From positions 124,001-188,000 of the forward strand of contig DATENM010000158.1 of the NCBI GenBank assembly GCA_035275065.1: a DNA stretch of 64,000 bases. Reading direction: 5' to 3'. Below the pieces are notes generated by a model. It saw nothing but the letters and a program-made list of their open reading frames with translations. It searched no databases and had not been told where the DNA came from. Each line of letters starts with the position of its first letter. Within the stretch, counting starts at the first letter, position 1. Shown here one piece after another: positions 44,465 through 53,814 of the stretch. Source of the stretch: Blastocatellia bacterium (GTDB lineage: Bacteria > Acidobacteriota > Blastocatellia > UBA7656). The position numbers were made by a program, and so were the translations under genes.

Positions 44465-45117
44465 TGAGCGACGCGATGACACCCGAACGCCGGCAGTTCA
44501 CCGCCAACGAGTGGCGTCTCATCGAAAGCTGCCGGACGCCGCTTCAGGTGCAGCGTTACCTGAAGACCATCCCCTACAACCGCGAGCCGGAAGGCGCGAC
44601 CTGCTTTTCGTTTCGTCGCGTGCTGCGCGAGAACCGCGCTCATTGCCTGGAAGGCGCGCTGGTCGCGGCGACCATACTCGAACAGCATGGCTACGCGCCG
44701 CTTCTGGTCAGCATCGAATCGCGGGATCATCTCGACCACGTCCTCTTTCTCTATCAAGTGCGCGGCAAGTTTGGCGCGGTGGCCCGGTCACGCGACATCG
44801 CCCTGCACGGGCGAAAGCCGGTCTTTCGCACGGTGCGCGACCTGGTGATGAGCTATTACGACGCTTACATTGACGGCTCGGGGCGGATCACCGGCTATGC
44901 GGTGGCGAGTTTGTATGAGCTGGGCAATTACGACTGGCGTTTCTCGCTGCGCAATGTCAAGAAGGTCGAACGCCACCTCCAGGACATTCCGCATCGCGCC
45001 ATTCGCGGCAGCGAGGCGCGGTACGAGCAGGCTCTGCGCCGGTATATGGAGTTCCACCGCCGCCATCCCGACCGCTCGCCCGACTATTTTGCGAACCGAG
45101 ATACCTGGCTGCGCTGA
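44464..45117 (+). CDS. Conserved protein coupled to the glycosyltransferase, transglutaminase-like
   Basis: 217 residues; the ATG shares one base with the upstream TGA stop (TGATG). ENRAHCLEGALVAATILE (~55-72) puts a Cys at a helix start, followed by ESRDHLDHVLFLYQVRGKFGAVARSRD with His and Asp, which looks like the Cys-His-Asp order of transglutaminase-like thiol enzymes. No signal peptide or membrane helix. Function unknown; coupling suggests it works with the glycosyltransferase. Confidence 0.65.
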   Translation: MSDAMTPERRQFTANEWRLIESCRTPLQVQRYLKTIPYNREPEGATCFSFRRVLRENRAHCLEGALVAATILEQHGYAPLLVSIESRDHLDHVLFLYQVRGKFGAVARSRDIALHGRKPVFRTVRDLVMSYYDAYIDGSGRITGYAVASLYELGNYDWRFSLRNVKKVERHLQDIPHRAIRGSEARYEQALRRYMEFHRRHPDRSPDYFANRDTWLR

Positions 45118-45123
45118 CCGGCG

Positions 45124-46080
45124 CTAGACATCCTTGCCGAGGATGATCATCAGCGAAGCGACGGCGTTGTTGATGAAGTGGATGACGATGCACGGCAACA
45201 GCGTCTTTGACCGGGCGCGGACGACCGTGAGAGTCAGGCTCAAGAGAATCAGCCCGGCGACCGTCGCCCACGCGCCAAAATACTGCGGCACGTGAACGCC
45301 CGCGAAGAGCAGCGTCACGACGACGACAGTCACGGTGGCGCTGAAGCGTTTGCGTAATGCCCCGAAGATCACTCCTCGATAGACAATCTCTTCAACCAGC
45401 GGCGCGCTGAAACTGGCGAGGATGGCGATGGCAATACGCACCTGCGGCCCGGATTTGAGCAACTGATCGAAGTCGGTTTCCTTCTGTGGCAGGATACGGA
45501 CGAATAAGGCATTCGCCAGATTGATGCCGATAAACAACCCCACAGCAACCAGTATCCAGTATAAGGGCGAGCGGCCAGCCCAGTTCCACCCAAGGCTCGG
45601 CAGGAAAGGCTGCGAGCGCAGACGTGTAACCACGGCCCAGCAGAACAGGATGGTCAGCAGGTGAGCGAGAATCGTCGAATAGACGCTCGCCGTCAGCACA
45701 TGCGGCGTCATGGCCCAGGCGCGCAACGCTTCCTTGTCGACTGGCGATGGGAAGACGCCGCGCTGCTGATCAATGACGTAGAGCACCATCACGACGGCGA
45801 GCTGCGCGACGATCAAGGCGGCGATGCTGAACAGCCATGCGCCGATGCCCGTCCAGATGCCCCAGCGCGGATGGTCGGGGTCGAGCGCCGTCGGTTGAGC
45901 CACCGGCGTCAACGGGAATTGATCGGCGGGCGGAGGATAAAGCTGCACGTCCGGCGTCTCGGCTTCGGCCTGCGGGGCTCCGCAATGCGGGCAGAAGCCG
46001 CCCGACTGCGTTGATTGAGGCAGCGGCGCGCCGCAAGCGCGGCACAGCGTAGCGGTCGGCGGTGGTTCGATCATGCTCAT
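45124..46080 (-). CDS. CPBP-family intramembrane protease with zinc ribbon
   Basis: 318 residues. The N-terminal CRACGAPLPQ and FCPHCGAPQ (~14-38) form a zinc ribbon, then ~8 membrane helices. The CPBP/Abi glutamate motif EEIVYRGVIFGALRKR (~238-253), and histidines in FAGVHVPQYF and VIHFINNAVASL, are the expected active-site residues of this CAAX-protease-like family. Substrate unknown. The upstream flank is a TCCAAAA heptad element, and no Shine-Dalgarno precedes the ATG (46080). Converges with the transglutaminase-like gene, only 6 bp apart. Confidence 0.85.
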   Translation of the reverse strand: MSMIEPPPTATLCRACGAPLPQSTQSGGFCPHCGAPQAEAETPDVQLYPPPADQFPLTPVAQPTALDPDHPRWGIWTGIGAWLFSIAALIVAQLAVVMVLYVIDQQRGVFPSPVDKEALRAWAMTPHVLTASVYSTILAHLLTILFCWAVVTRLRSQPFLPSLGWNWAGRSPLYWILVAVGLFIGINLANALFVRILPQKETDFDQLLKSGPQVRIAIAILASFSAPLVEEIVYRGVIFGALRKRFSATVTVVVVTLLFAGVHVPQYFGAWATVAGLILLSLTLTVVRARSKTLLPCIVIHFINNAVASLMIILGKDV

Positions 46081-46090
46081 AGGGGTTTAC

Positions 46091-46209
46091 GATTTTAGAT
46101 TTTCATGGCTTGGCGCTTCGCGCCGGCGATTTTGGATTTTAGATTGAGGGACAGACAGGATCGTTTGATGCTTTGATCTGCTAATCCAAAATCCAAAATC
46201 CAAAATCCC
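46091..46209. repeat. Heptad-arm inverted repeat (TCCAAAA family)
   Basis: Left arm around 46128-46145 (GATTTTG/GATTTTA units), with a further GATTTTAGATTTT at 46091-46103; right arm 46183-46208 is four TCCAAAA heptads. A small GGCGC/GCGCC hairpin (46112-46124) lies in the left half. It separates plsC and the CPBP gene, both minus strand, and starts 11 nt upstream of the CPBP ATG. Confidence 0.85.
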
Positions 46210-46269
46210 CTTGACTCTACTTGAACGGCTAACGAGTGGCAAGAGTTGCGGCTTCAACAAAGCCTTCGG

Positions 46270-47052
46270 CTATCGCGTCGGCGATTCTGTTATGCGAGTC
46301 GGCACGGCGGGCGCGACTCTGGGCGATTCAAGGTTCTCTTGAATCGCCGCGCGGACGCGCGCGATCAATTCCGCCATCTGCTTCTCGCTGTAGTCACGGG
46401 TTGCGATGGGTTTGCCGATGATCACATCCACTCTGCCGGGGCGCGGGGCCAGCGTCGTCTTCGGCAATAACCTGAACGTGCCGCGAATGGTCACGGGGAC
46501 GATGGGAACGCCGGCGCGCAGGGCGATCTTGAAAGCGCCCGGCTTAAAGTCTTGCAAGTGGCCGTCGGGCGTTCGTGTGCCTTCGGGAAAGACCGCCAGC
46601 GACTTGCCGCCTTTGACGCCTTCGATCACGCGCCGCAGGCTGCGCGCGGTCTTGCGCCCGTCGCTGCGGTCAACCGGAAAGTTTCCAGACGTCCACAGGT
46701 GCCAGCCCATGAACGGCACGTAGAACAGCTCTTTCTTCGCCATGATCTTGAATTGATATGGCAAGTAGCCGAACAGCGCCGGCGTATCAATCAGGCTCGA
46801 ATGATTGGCCATGTAAACGTAGGCTTCGTCGTTCCGCAGGTATTCCACTCCATGCACGCGGATGCGCGCAAAGATCGAATAGGCGACCAGGCGACACCAC
46901 CAGCGCGCGCACCAGTGTTGCAGCGTCCCCCGCCGGTCGAATGGCCAGAGCAAAAGCGACAGCGTCGCCATGACCACCGTGTGGGTGTACCACAGCAGGT
47001 TGGCAAATGGCGCCCAGAGATAAACCAGAATCTTTTTCAGCTTTTGGCCCAC
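46270..47052 (-). CDS. 1-acyl-glycerol-3-phosphate acyltransferase, PlsC family
   Basis: 260 residues, probably from GTG 47052. N-terminal hydrophobic segment (~10-35) then the acyltransferase motifs MANHSSLIDTPALFGY (NHX4D, ~82-97) and FPEGTRTPDGHLQDFKPGAFKIA (~160-180). It makes phosphatidic acid from lysophosphatidic acid at the inner membrane. Co-directional with the Nudix gene upstream (11 bp apart), so probably one transcript. Confidence 0.92.
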   Translation of the reverse strand: MGQKLKKILVYLWAPFANLLWYTHTVVMATLSLLLWPFDRRGTLQHWCARWWCRLVAYSIFARIRVHGVEYLRNDEAYVYMANHSSLIDTPALFGYLPYQFKIMAKKELFYVPFMGWHLWTSGNFPVDRSDGRKTARSLRRVIEGVKGGKSLAVFPEGTRTPDGHLQDFKPGAFKIALRAGVPIVPVTIRGTFRLLPKTTLAPRPGRVDVIIGKPIATRDYSEKQMAELIARVRAAIQENLESPRVAPAVPTRITESPTR

Positions 47053-47063
47053 AGTCTCTGCAA

Positions 47064-47597
47064 TCAGGCACCGGCGCAGTGCGGCGCCGCGAGCAGCAGG
47101 GTGATGATCGTCTTGGCGTCGTCAATCTCGCCCGAATGAACTTTGGCCAGCGCCTCGGCAAATGGCATGCGCAAGACCTCGACCTCTTCATCATCATCGA
47201 GCCGCTGCGCGCACGCCTCAAGGCCGCGCGCCAGGTAAACCCAGATGCGCTCTTCGCAATAGCCCGGCGCTACCTGGAAGGCTGCGAGCGGGATGAACTC
47301 GCGGGCGCGCAAGCCCATCTCTTCCTCAAGCTCGCGCTCGGCGGTTTCGGCGGGCGAGTGGCCCGGCTCGATGCGCCCCGCCGATATTTCCAGCGAATAA
47401 CGACCGAGCGCGTAGCGCCATTGGCGCACCAGCGCCACCGTGCCGTCATCATAGACCGCCAGCGCCCCTGCGCCGCCGTTGTGATGGATGATTTCGATAT
47501 CCACTTCGCCGCTGCGCGCCGATACGAAGCGCCCGACCGACAGATCAAGGATGCGGCCTCTGTACTTGTAGTCGCGTTTGACAAGCTCGTGAGTCAT
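47064..47597 (-). CDS. Nudix hydrolase, ADP-ribose pyrophosphatase-like
   Basis: 177 residues. The Nudix box is complete: GRIEPGHSPAETAERELEEEMGL (positions ~83-105, GX5EX7REUXEEXGU). The N-terminal RDYKYRGRILDLSVGRF and the C-terminal EEVEVLRMPFAEA resemble ADP-ribose/NADH pyrophosphatases (YqkG type), which clear ADP-ribose. Start at ATG 47597. A REP-like palindrome and folC lie upstream. Confidence 0.9.
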   Translation of the reverse strand: MTHELVKRDYKYRGRILDLSVGRFVSARSGEVDIEIIHHNGGAGALAVYDDGTVALVRQWRYALGRYSLEISAGRIEPGHSPAETAERELEEEMGLRAREFIPLAAFQVAPGYCEERIWVYLARGLEACAQRLDDDEEVEVLRMPFAEALAKVHSGEIDDAKTIITLLLAAPHCAGA

Positions 47598-47604
47598 GGT
47601 TTTA

Positions 47605-47660
47605 GTGGCGCAAGCTGATAGCTTGCGCAGCGCCTAGCGCAATCTAACAGATTGCGCCAC
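47605..47660. repeat. REP-like palindrome, copy 3
   Basis: Left arm 47605-47628 (GTGGCGCAAGCTGATAGC...), 8-nt loop, right arm 47637-47660 with substitutions (CAAGCTGATAGCTTG vs CAATCTAACAGATTG). Between folC and the Nudix gene, both on the minus strand. Confidence 0.82.
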
Positions 47661-47671
47661 AGAGAATTACT

Positions 47672-49009
47672 CTAGCGTTCACGATATTCGCCGAGCATGC
47701 GGCGCTGCGAATCTTCCTCTTCAAGCAGACGCTTGACCATGCCGACCAGATGCAGCGAGCCGGCGACACAGATCAGCCCATCGGGCGGCGTCACCGAGCG
47801 CGCCCACGACAGTGCCTGCTGAGGCGTTTCGGTGAAAAAGACATTGTTAGCGCCGGCGAGCGCCGCTTGCGCGATGCGCGCCCCGGTCGCCGAGCGCGGG
47901 TCGGCAACGCGTGTCAACACAACCGTCCGCGCCGCCGGGAACAACGACCGCGCCATCACATGGATGTCCTTGTCGCTCATCGCCGCAAAAATCAGCGTCA
48001 GCTCGCCACGCCAGAACTCATCCAAATAAACCCGCAAGGCGCGTGCGCCGCCGGCGTTGTGCGCGCCGTCGAGCAGCAGCGCCGGGCGGTCATCGATCCA
48101 CTCCAGGCGTCCCGGCCAGGTGGTAGCGCGCAGCCCTTTAATAATCGCTTCGCGGCTGATATCAAAGCCCAGCTCGTTCAATGTCTCGGCGGCTTCGATG
48201 GCGGCGGCGGCGTTGTCGGCCTGGTGACGCCCGCGCAGCCCGAGCGTCACGGAGCTATAGACCGACTTTGACGACTCATAATCAAAGGCCAGGCGACCTG
48301 TCTCGCCGCTTGAGAGGTTGTGCGGCTCGTTGGCGAAAGCCGGTAACACTTTGGCTTCGAGACAGCGCCGCATCAGCACGCCGGTCGCGGCTTCGTATAG
48401 TTGCCTGCCGATGACGGCGCGCGCGCCCGGCTTGATGACCGCGGCCTTCTCTTGGGCGATTTTCGTGATCGTGTCGCCGAGAATCTGCTGATGGTCCATA
48501 TCAATCGTCGTCACCACCGCAAGCACCGCCGCCACCGCGTTCGTTGAATCGAGCCGGCCACCGAGTCCAACTTCAAGAATGGCCAGCTCGACGGCGGTTT
48601 CGGCAAAGTAAGAGAGCGCAATGGCCGTTACCTGCTCGAAGAACGAAGGCGGGCTGGCCAGCCGCGCTTCGCCGACCAGGGCTTCGGCTACGTCTCGAAC
48701 ATTGGTCGCGAGCCGCGCAAAATCAGCTTCGCCGATCTCCTGGCCGTTGACTCGAATACGCTCGGTGATGCGGACGAGGTGCGGTGACGTGTAGAGCGCG
48801 GTGCGCCGGCCTGCCGTGCGCGCGATGGAATCGAGCATGGCCGACACTGAGCCTTTGCCATTGGTGCCGGCGACGATGACGGAGGGATAGACGCGGTCGG
48901 GACGGCCCGCGCGCTCAAGCAGGAGGCGGATGCCGTCAAGCCCGAACTTCGCGGCGAGGACTTCGTGGCCGAGACTGTAGAGGTACGCGACCGACTGCTT
49001 GAAATCCAT
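47672..49009 (-). CDS. folC: Folylpolyglutamate/dihydrofolate synthase FolC
   Basis: 445 residues from the ATG at 49009 (GGGTG upstream; GTG at 49015 is the alternative). Adds glutamate to dihydropteroate and folates. Mur-ligase-type P-loop VAGTNGKGSVSAML (~48), TSPHLVRITERIRVNG, VELAILEVGLGGRLDSTN, and DGAHNAGGARALRVYL (~310) at the C-terminal domain boundary. Upstream of the Nudix gene, with a REP-like palindrome between; downstream of accD with a 27-bp gap, the accD-folC order seen in many bacteria. Confidence 0.95.
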   Translation of the reverse strand: MDFKQSVAYLYSLGHEVLAAKFGLDGIRLLLERAGRPDRVYPSVIVAGTNGKGSVSAMLDSIARTAGRRTALYTSPHLVRITERIRVNGQEIGEADFARLATNVRDVAEALVGEARLASPPSFFEQVTAIALSYFAETAVELAILEVGLGGRLDSTNAVAAVLAVVTTIDMDHQQILGDTITKIAQEKAAVIKPGARAVIGRQLYEAATGVLMRRCLEAKVLPAFANEPHNLSSGETGRLAFDYESSKSVYSSVTLGLRGRHQADNAAAAIEAAETLNELGFDISREAIIKGLRATTWPGRLEWIDDRPALLLDGAHNAGGARALRVYLDEFWRGELTLIFAAMSDKDIHVMARSLFPAARTVVLTRVADPRSATGARIAQAALAGANNVFFTETPQQALSWARSVTPPDGLICVAGSLHLVGMVKRLLEEEDSQRRMLGEYRER

Positions 49010-49036
49010 AATCACCCGCCTGCGGTGCGCGGCGCC

Positions 49037-49897
<861 letters not shown>

Positions 49898-49903
49898 AGC
49901 GAA

Positions 49904-49967
49904 GGTGACAAGCGGCAAGTGACAGGTGACAAGAAGGAGCAAACTCTCTTGTCACTTGTCACTCGCC
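49904..49967. repeat. Heptad-arm inverted repeat (GTGACAA family), copy 1
   Basis: The left arm (49904-49933) is heptads GTGACAA/GCGGCAA/GTGACAG/GTGACAA; the right arm (49948-49967) is the inverted complement with CTTGTCACTTGTCAC. It spans the junction between the adenosyltransferase gene (minus, ends within the right arm at 49952) and accD (start 49897). Core only ~14 nt. Confidence 0.85.
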
Positions 49968-50539
49968 GCTTCATTCGTCCTTTTGCTGAAATCGGTCATC
50001 TTCTCGGCAGCGCCGGCGCGGTGATTGACGGCTCGCGCCATAATGAAGAGCAGGTCGGACAGACGGTTCAAGTAAACGATGGCCGCCGCGTTCACAGCTT
50101 CCTGATCCGCGAGCGCGACAACGCGGCGCTCGGCTCGGCGCGCAACCGCGCGCGCCACATGCAGCGAGGCCCCGGCTTCGCTGCCGCCCGGTAAGATGAA
50201 CTCTTTGAGCGGCTCAAGCTCGGCGAGAAATGTTTCAGAAGCCGCTTCGAGCGTTTCGACATACGCCTCGGTGATGCGCGGCACTTCGATCTCTGCCGGG
50301 CTGGCCAGGTCGGCCCCAAGCGTGAAGAGGTCGTTTTGAATCGTCCTGAGAACGTCATCAACCTGCGCATCGTTGAGGCGCGCGCGCACCAGGCCGAGCA
50401 GGCTGTTCAGCTCGTCAACCTCGCCATAGGCGTCAACGCGTGGGCTGGCTTTGCTGACGCGCGCGCCGCCGACAAGCGCCGTCTGCCCGGCGTCGCCTGT
50501 GCGCGTAATGACTTTTGAAATGCGATTTCCCCTTACCAT
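49952..50539 (-). CDS. Cob(I)yrinic acid a,c-diamide adenosyltransferase, PduO type
   Basis: 195 residues. Transfers the adenosyl group of ATP to cob(I)alamin, making coenzyme B12. N-terminal TRTGDAGQTALVGG (~12-25, ATP-binding), RVDAYGEVDELNSLLGL and LPGGSEAGASLHVARAVARRAERRV (~115-140) are the PduO/MMAB signatures. The last residues SDK and the stop codon are encoded by a heptad-repeat arm. A near-consensus promoter lies 15 bp before the ATG. Confidence 0.93.
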   Translation of the reverse strand: MVRGNRISKVITRTGDAGQTALVGGARVSKASPRVDAYGEVDELNSLLGLVRARLNDAQVDDVLRTIQNDLFTLGADLASPAEIEVPRITEAYVETLEAASETFLAELEPLKEFILPGGSEAGASLHVARAVARRAERRVVALADQEAVNAAAIVYLNRLSDLLFIMARAVNHRAGAAEKMTDFSKRTNEAASDK

Positions 50540-50553
50540 CTGAATGAGTGTCC

Positions 50554-50582
50554 ATTCTAGGCACGCGCGCCGGCATTGTCAA
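50554..50582 (-). promoter_or_regulatory. Predicted promoter of the adenosyltransferase gene, near-leaderless
   Basis: Minus strand TTGACA (50582-50577), 17-nt spacer, TAGAAT (50559-50554). The predicted transcript start (~50547) is about 8 nt before the ATG at 50539, with no Shine-Dalgarno between. Confidence 0.65.
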
Positions 50583-50671
50583 AATCGAAACAGTTGCGCA
50601 AAGCCAGGGCCTTCGGCTACGCTCTCCTAGCCGCCACTACGGGGAAGCTGAGGCAAAGCAGAGGTAGGCGA

Positions 50672-51937
50672 ATGGCAAAAATTAGCGTCGGGGTCATCGG
50701 GCTCGGCACCGTTGGCACAGGCGTCATCAAACTACTGCAAAACGACCCGCGCTTTCGCGTCAAATGGGTCGCCGTGCGCGACAAAGCCAAAGCCCGCACG
50801 GTTGATCTGTCGGCGATTCGCGTCACCGAGCAGCCCTTCGATCTCGTCAACGACCCGGAGCTAGAGATCATCATCGAAGTCGCGGGCGGCACCAATCCGG
50901 CTTACGAAGTCATCCGCAACGCTATCGCGCAGGGTAAACACATCGTCACCGCCAACAAGGAAGTCATCGCTAAGCACGGCTCGGAAATCTTCGACCTGGC
51001 GCACCGCCACAATGTCACCGTGCTATTTGAAGCTGCCGTTGGCGGCGGCATCCCGTTAATCTCCACTATCCAGCGCGGCCTACAGGCGAACGAGATTCAG
51101 AGCGTCGCCGGCATCCTCAACGGCACGACGAATTTCATTCTGACGGCGATGCAGGAACGCGAGCAGACTTTCGCCGACGCGCTCGCCGACGCACAGGCGC
51201 TGGGCTACGCTGAAGCCGACCCGACCAACGATGTCGAATCGTTCGACGTAGCGTACAAAATTACGATCCTCGCGTCGCTGGCTTTCGGCAAATTCGTTCA
51301 CACAGATGAAGTCTACCGCCAGGGCATCAGTCGCATCAGCGACATAGACATCGCGATGGCGCGCGAGTTCGGCTACCGCATCAAGTTAATCGGGCTGGCG
51401 CGGCGCGGCGACGGCTGTCTCGACGTGCGCGCCCACCCGATGCTGGTTCCCGCGCATCACCCGCTCGCCTCAGTCGAAGGCGCCAACAACGCCATCTTCA
51501 TCCGCGGTCACGCGGTCGGCGAAGTCATGCTGGTCGGCCCCGGTGCAGGCCAGATGCCGACGGCGAGCGCCGTGGTCGGCGACTTGATCAATCTCGCCAG
51601 CGCCTTGCGGCTGCCGGACTTCGCTCCTTATTTTCAGCCGATCATCGCGGCGGGCGAAGCGCCGCTGTGCAATGTGGACGACGCCGAAGGCTGTTTCTAC
51701 ATCCGTCTCGAAGCCGAAGACACGCCGGGCGTCATCGGCAATATCGGCCACGCGCTCGGCGGCCACGGCGTCAGCGTGCATAGCTTCCTGCAACGAGGCG
51801 TCGTCCGCACCGGCGCGGCGACCGTCGTGCTATTGACGCACCGCACCCGCGAGCGGCAATTGATGCGCGCCCTTCGTGAAATCGAGGCGCAGGCGAGCAC
51901 ACGCGAAGTCGGCGTCCTCTTGCGGGTATTTGAATAG
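50672..51937 (+). CDS. hom: Homoserine dehydrogenase
   Basis: 421 residues from the ATG at 50672 (AGAGG upstream). Reduces aspartate semialdehyde to homoserine for threonine and methionine synthesis. N-terminal Rossmann motif GLGTVGTGVIKLL (10-22), catalytic region GILNGTTNFILTAM (~150) and NDVESFDVAYKITILA (~195). The C-terminal ~85 residues form an ACT domain (EAEDTPGVIGNIGHAL), the usual threonine-feedback site. Divergent from the adenosyltransferase gene. Followed by lysC with a heptad-repeat element between them. Confidence 0.96.
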   Translation: MAKISVGVIGLGTVGTGVIKLLQNDPRFRVKWVAVRDKAKARTVDLSAIRVTEQPFDLVNDPELEIIIEVAGGTNPAYEVIRNAIAQGKHIVTANKEVIAKHGSEIFDLAHRHNVTVLFEAAVGGGIPLISTIQRGLQANEIQSVAGILNGTTNFILTAMQEREQTFADALADAQALGYAEADPTNDVESFDVAYKITILASLAFGKFVHTDEVYRQGISRISDIDIAMAREFGYRIKLIGLARRGDGCLDVRAHPMLVPAHHPLASVEGANNAIFIRGHAVGEVMLVGPGAGQMPTASAVVGDLINLASALRLPDFAPYFQPIIAAGEAPLCNVDDAEGCFYIRLEAEDTPGVIGNIGHALGGHGVSVHSFLQRGVVRTGAATVVLLTHRTRERQLMRALREIEAQASTREVGVLLRVFE

Positions 51938-51939
51938 GA

Positions 51940-52045
<106 letters not shown>

Positions 52046-52049
52046 TGTC

Positions 52050-53267
52050 ATGATCGTTCAAAAGTTCGGTGGCACCTCAGTCAAATCGGTGGCGCGCATC
52101 AAGAATGTCGCCAGCATCGTGAGGCACGCGGCTGGGCAAAGCTCGGTTGTCGTGGTGGTCTCGGCGATGGGCGACACGACTGATTATCTGGTCAAGCTGG
52201 CGCGCCAGGTGTCCGCTGCTTCGAATCAGCGCGAGTACGACATGCTGCTTTCGACCGGTGAGCAGATTTCGATAGCCCTGGTAGCGATGGCGCTGAATGA
52301 CCTGGGCTGCAAGGCTGTGTCGCTGACAGGCGCGCAACTCGGCATCATCACCGAAAGCGTTCACACGACGGCGCGCATCGTTGATATAAAGACCGAGCGC
52401 ATTCGCCACTTTCTTGATCAAGGTTATGTGGTCGTCGCCGCCGGCTTTCAGGGCGTCACCGAAGCCGGCGACATCACGACGCTAGGGCGCGGCGGCTCGG
52501 ACACAACGGCGGTGGCGCTGGCGGCGGCGCTCAAGGCCGAGGTTTGCGACATCTACACGGATGTCAGCGGCGTCTACACCGCTGATCCGAACATCGTGCC
52601 GACGGCGCGCTTGATGCACGAGGTTGCCTATGAAGAGATGCTGGAGATGGCCCGCGTCGGCGCGCAAGTCTTGCACCCGCGCGCTGTCGAGCTGGCGCGC
52701 AAACATCGCTTGCCGCTGCGCGTCCGCAACACCTTTGATCCCGACCACACCGGCACGATTCTGAGAGGAGCAGACGAGATGGAGATTTATCGCCCCGTCA
52801 GCGGCGTCACCGTTGACAAGGATCAAGCACGGCTGGCGATTCTAAAAGTTCCCGACAGGCCCGGCACCGCCGGCGAAATCTTCGCGGCGCTGGCCGGGCG
52901 GCGCATCAACGTCGACATGATCATTCAAGCCTTTCACGAAGACCGCTCAGTCAATGACATCACCTTTACGGTCAAGCGCGGCGACCTGCCGGCGGCGCGC
53001 CAGGCGCTCGACGAGATCAGCGCAAGCATCGGCGCCGAAGGTGTACTGGCCGACGAAGACGTCGCCAAGTTGAGCATCGTCGGCGCTAGCCTGATGGATC
53101 AGCCTGACATCGTAGCGCGCACCTTTGCGGCGCTTGGCCAGGAAGGCATCAACATCAAGATGATTTCGACCTCCGACATCCGCATCAGTTGCGCGATCAG
53201 CAGCCGCGACGCAGACCGCGCTGTGCGCCTGGTACACGACCTCTTTCACCTCGACGAAAACGAGTAA
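52050..53267 (+). CDS. lysC: Aspartate kinase
   Basis: 405 residues. First step of the aspartate pathway (lysine, threonine, methionine). N-terminal VQKFGGTSVKSVARIKNVA (3-21, ATP/Mg loop), catalytic STGEQISIALVAMAL (~70) and GRGGSDTTAVALAAAL (~146), and two ACT domains at the C-terminus (~265-400: RPGTAGEIFAALAGRRINVD and DIVARTFAALGQEGINIKM) for allosteric control. The start is abutted by a heptad-repeat arm without a Shine-Dalgarno. With hom directly upstream, these form a small aspartate-pathway unit. Confidence 0.97.
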   Translation: MIVQKFGGTSVKSVARIKNVASIVRHAAGQSSVVVVVSAMGDTTDYLVKLARQVSAASNQREYDMLLSTGEQISIALVAMALNDLGCKAVSLTGAQLGIITESVHTTARIVDIKTERIRHFLDQGYVVVAAGFQGVTEAGDITTLGRGGSDTTAVALAAALKAEVCDIYTDVSGVYTADPNIVPTARLMHEVAYEEMLEMARVGAQVLHPRAVELARKHRLPLRVRNTFDPDHTGTILRGADEMEIYRPVSGVTVDKDQARLAILKVPDRPGTAGEIFAALAGRRINVDMIIQAFHEDRSVNDITFTVKRGDLPAARQALDEISASIGAEGVLADEDVAKLSIVGASLMDQPDIVARTFAALGQEGINIKMISTSDIRISCAISSRDADRAVRLVHDLFHLDENE

Positions 53268-53365
53268 GCCGACCGCCATGGCAAGCGGCTTGCGAAAGTT
53301 ACGGTAATGCTTTGGCTCTGACGGCTTAACTCGCGCCATTGTGTAGATTTCTCCCATCATTTGAA

Positions 53366-53394
53366 TTGACAGTGGCACTCGGAATGCATAACAT
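53366..53394 (+). promoter_or_regulatory. Near-consensus promoter of the HU/IHF-like gene
   Basis: Consensus TTGACA (53366-53371), 17-nt spacer, TAACAT (53389-53394); leader about 88 nt before the ATG at 53488. The clearest promoter in the window. Confidence 0.7.
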
Positions 53395-53487
53395 AAGGCT
53401 GGCAAAGGGCAAGACCCGCTGGAAGTAACGAGGTTCTTGGTGGACGCTGGCCGCGTGCTTCGATCTACGAGCAAGGACGGTCAGGGC

Positions 53488-53757
53488 ATGACAAAGGCCG
53501 ATTTAGCACACATGGTCTATGAGCGCCACGGGAACGTGACGAATCGCGATGCGGCGCGATTTGTTGATATGGTTTTCGATCTCATTAAGCAGCACCTGGT
53601 TGAAGGCGAAAGTATTCACATCGTTGGCTTTGGCACGCTGGAAGTGGTATCGCGCAAGCCGCGACCGGGCCGCAACCCGATCACCGGCGAGCGCATCGAG
53701 CTAGCCGCGCGCCGCGCCCTCGTCTTCCGACCTTCGCGCTCGATGCGCTCGGTCTAA
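53488..53757 (+). CDS. HU/IHF-family DNA-binding protein
   Basis: 89 residues from the ATG at 53488 (GGACGG and CAGGG upstream). MTKADLAHMVYERHG begins the helical dimerisation part; the beta-arm signature GFGTLEVVSRKPRPGRNPITGE (~46-67) carries the conserved Arg/Asn-Pro tip that bends DNA. IHF-alpha-like rather than HU by the RPGRNP context, but the two cannot be told apart with certainty. The MerR-like gene follows, an arrangement reminiscent of ihfA plus merR near pheT in other bacteria. Confidence 0.93.
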   Translation: MTKADLAHMVYERHGNVTNRDAARFVDMVFDLIKQHLVEGESIHIVGFGTLEVVSRKPRPGRNPITGERIELAARRALVFRPSRSMRSV

Positions 53758-53814
53758 AGACCAGCCGTTGGGCGACTAATGCGGATGACGAGCGATATCG
53801 GGCTAGGTTGAAGA

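Noticed and set aside
46091..46209. TCCAAAA repeats as a CRISPR array
   Set aside because: Units are 7 bp without spacers, and arms are inverted; no cas genes.
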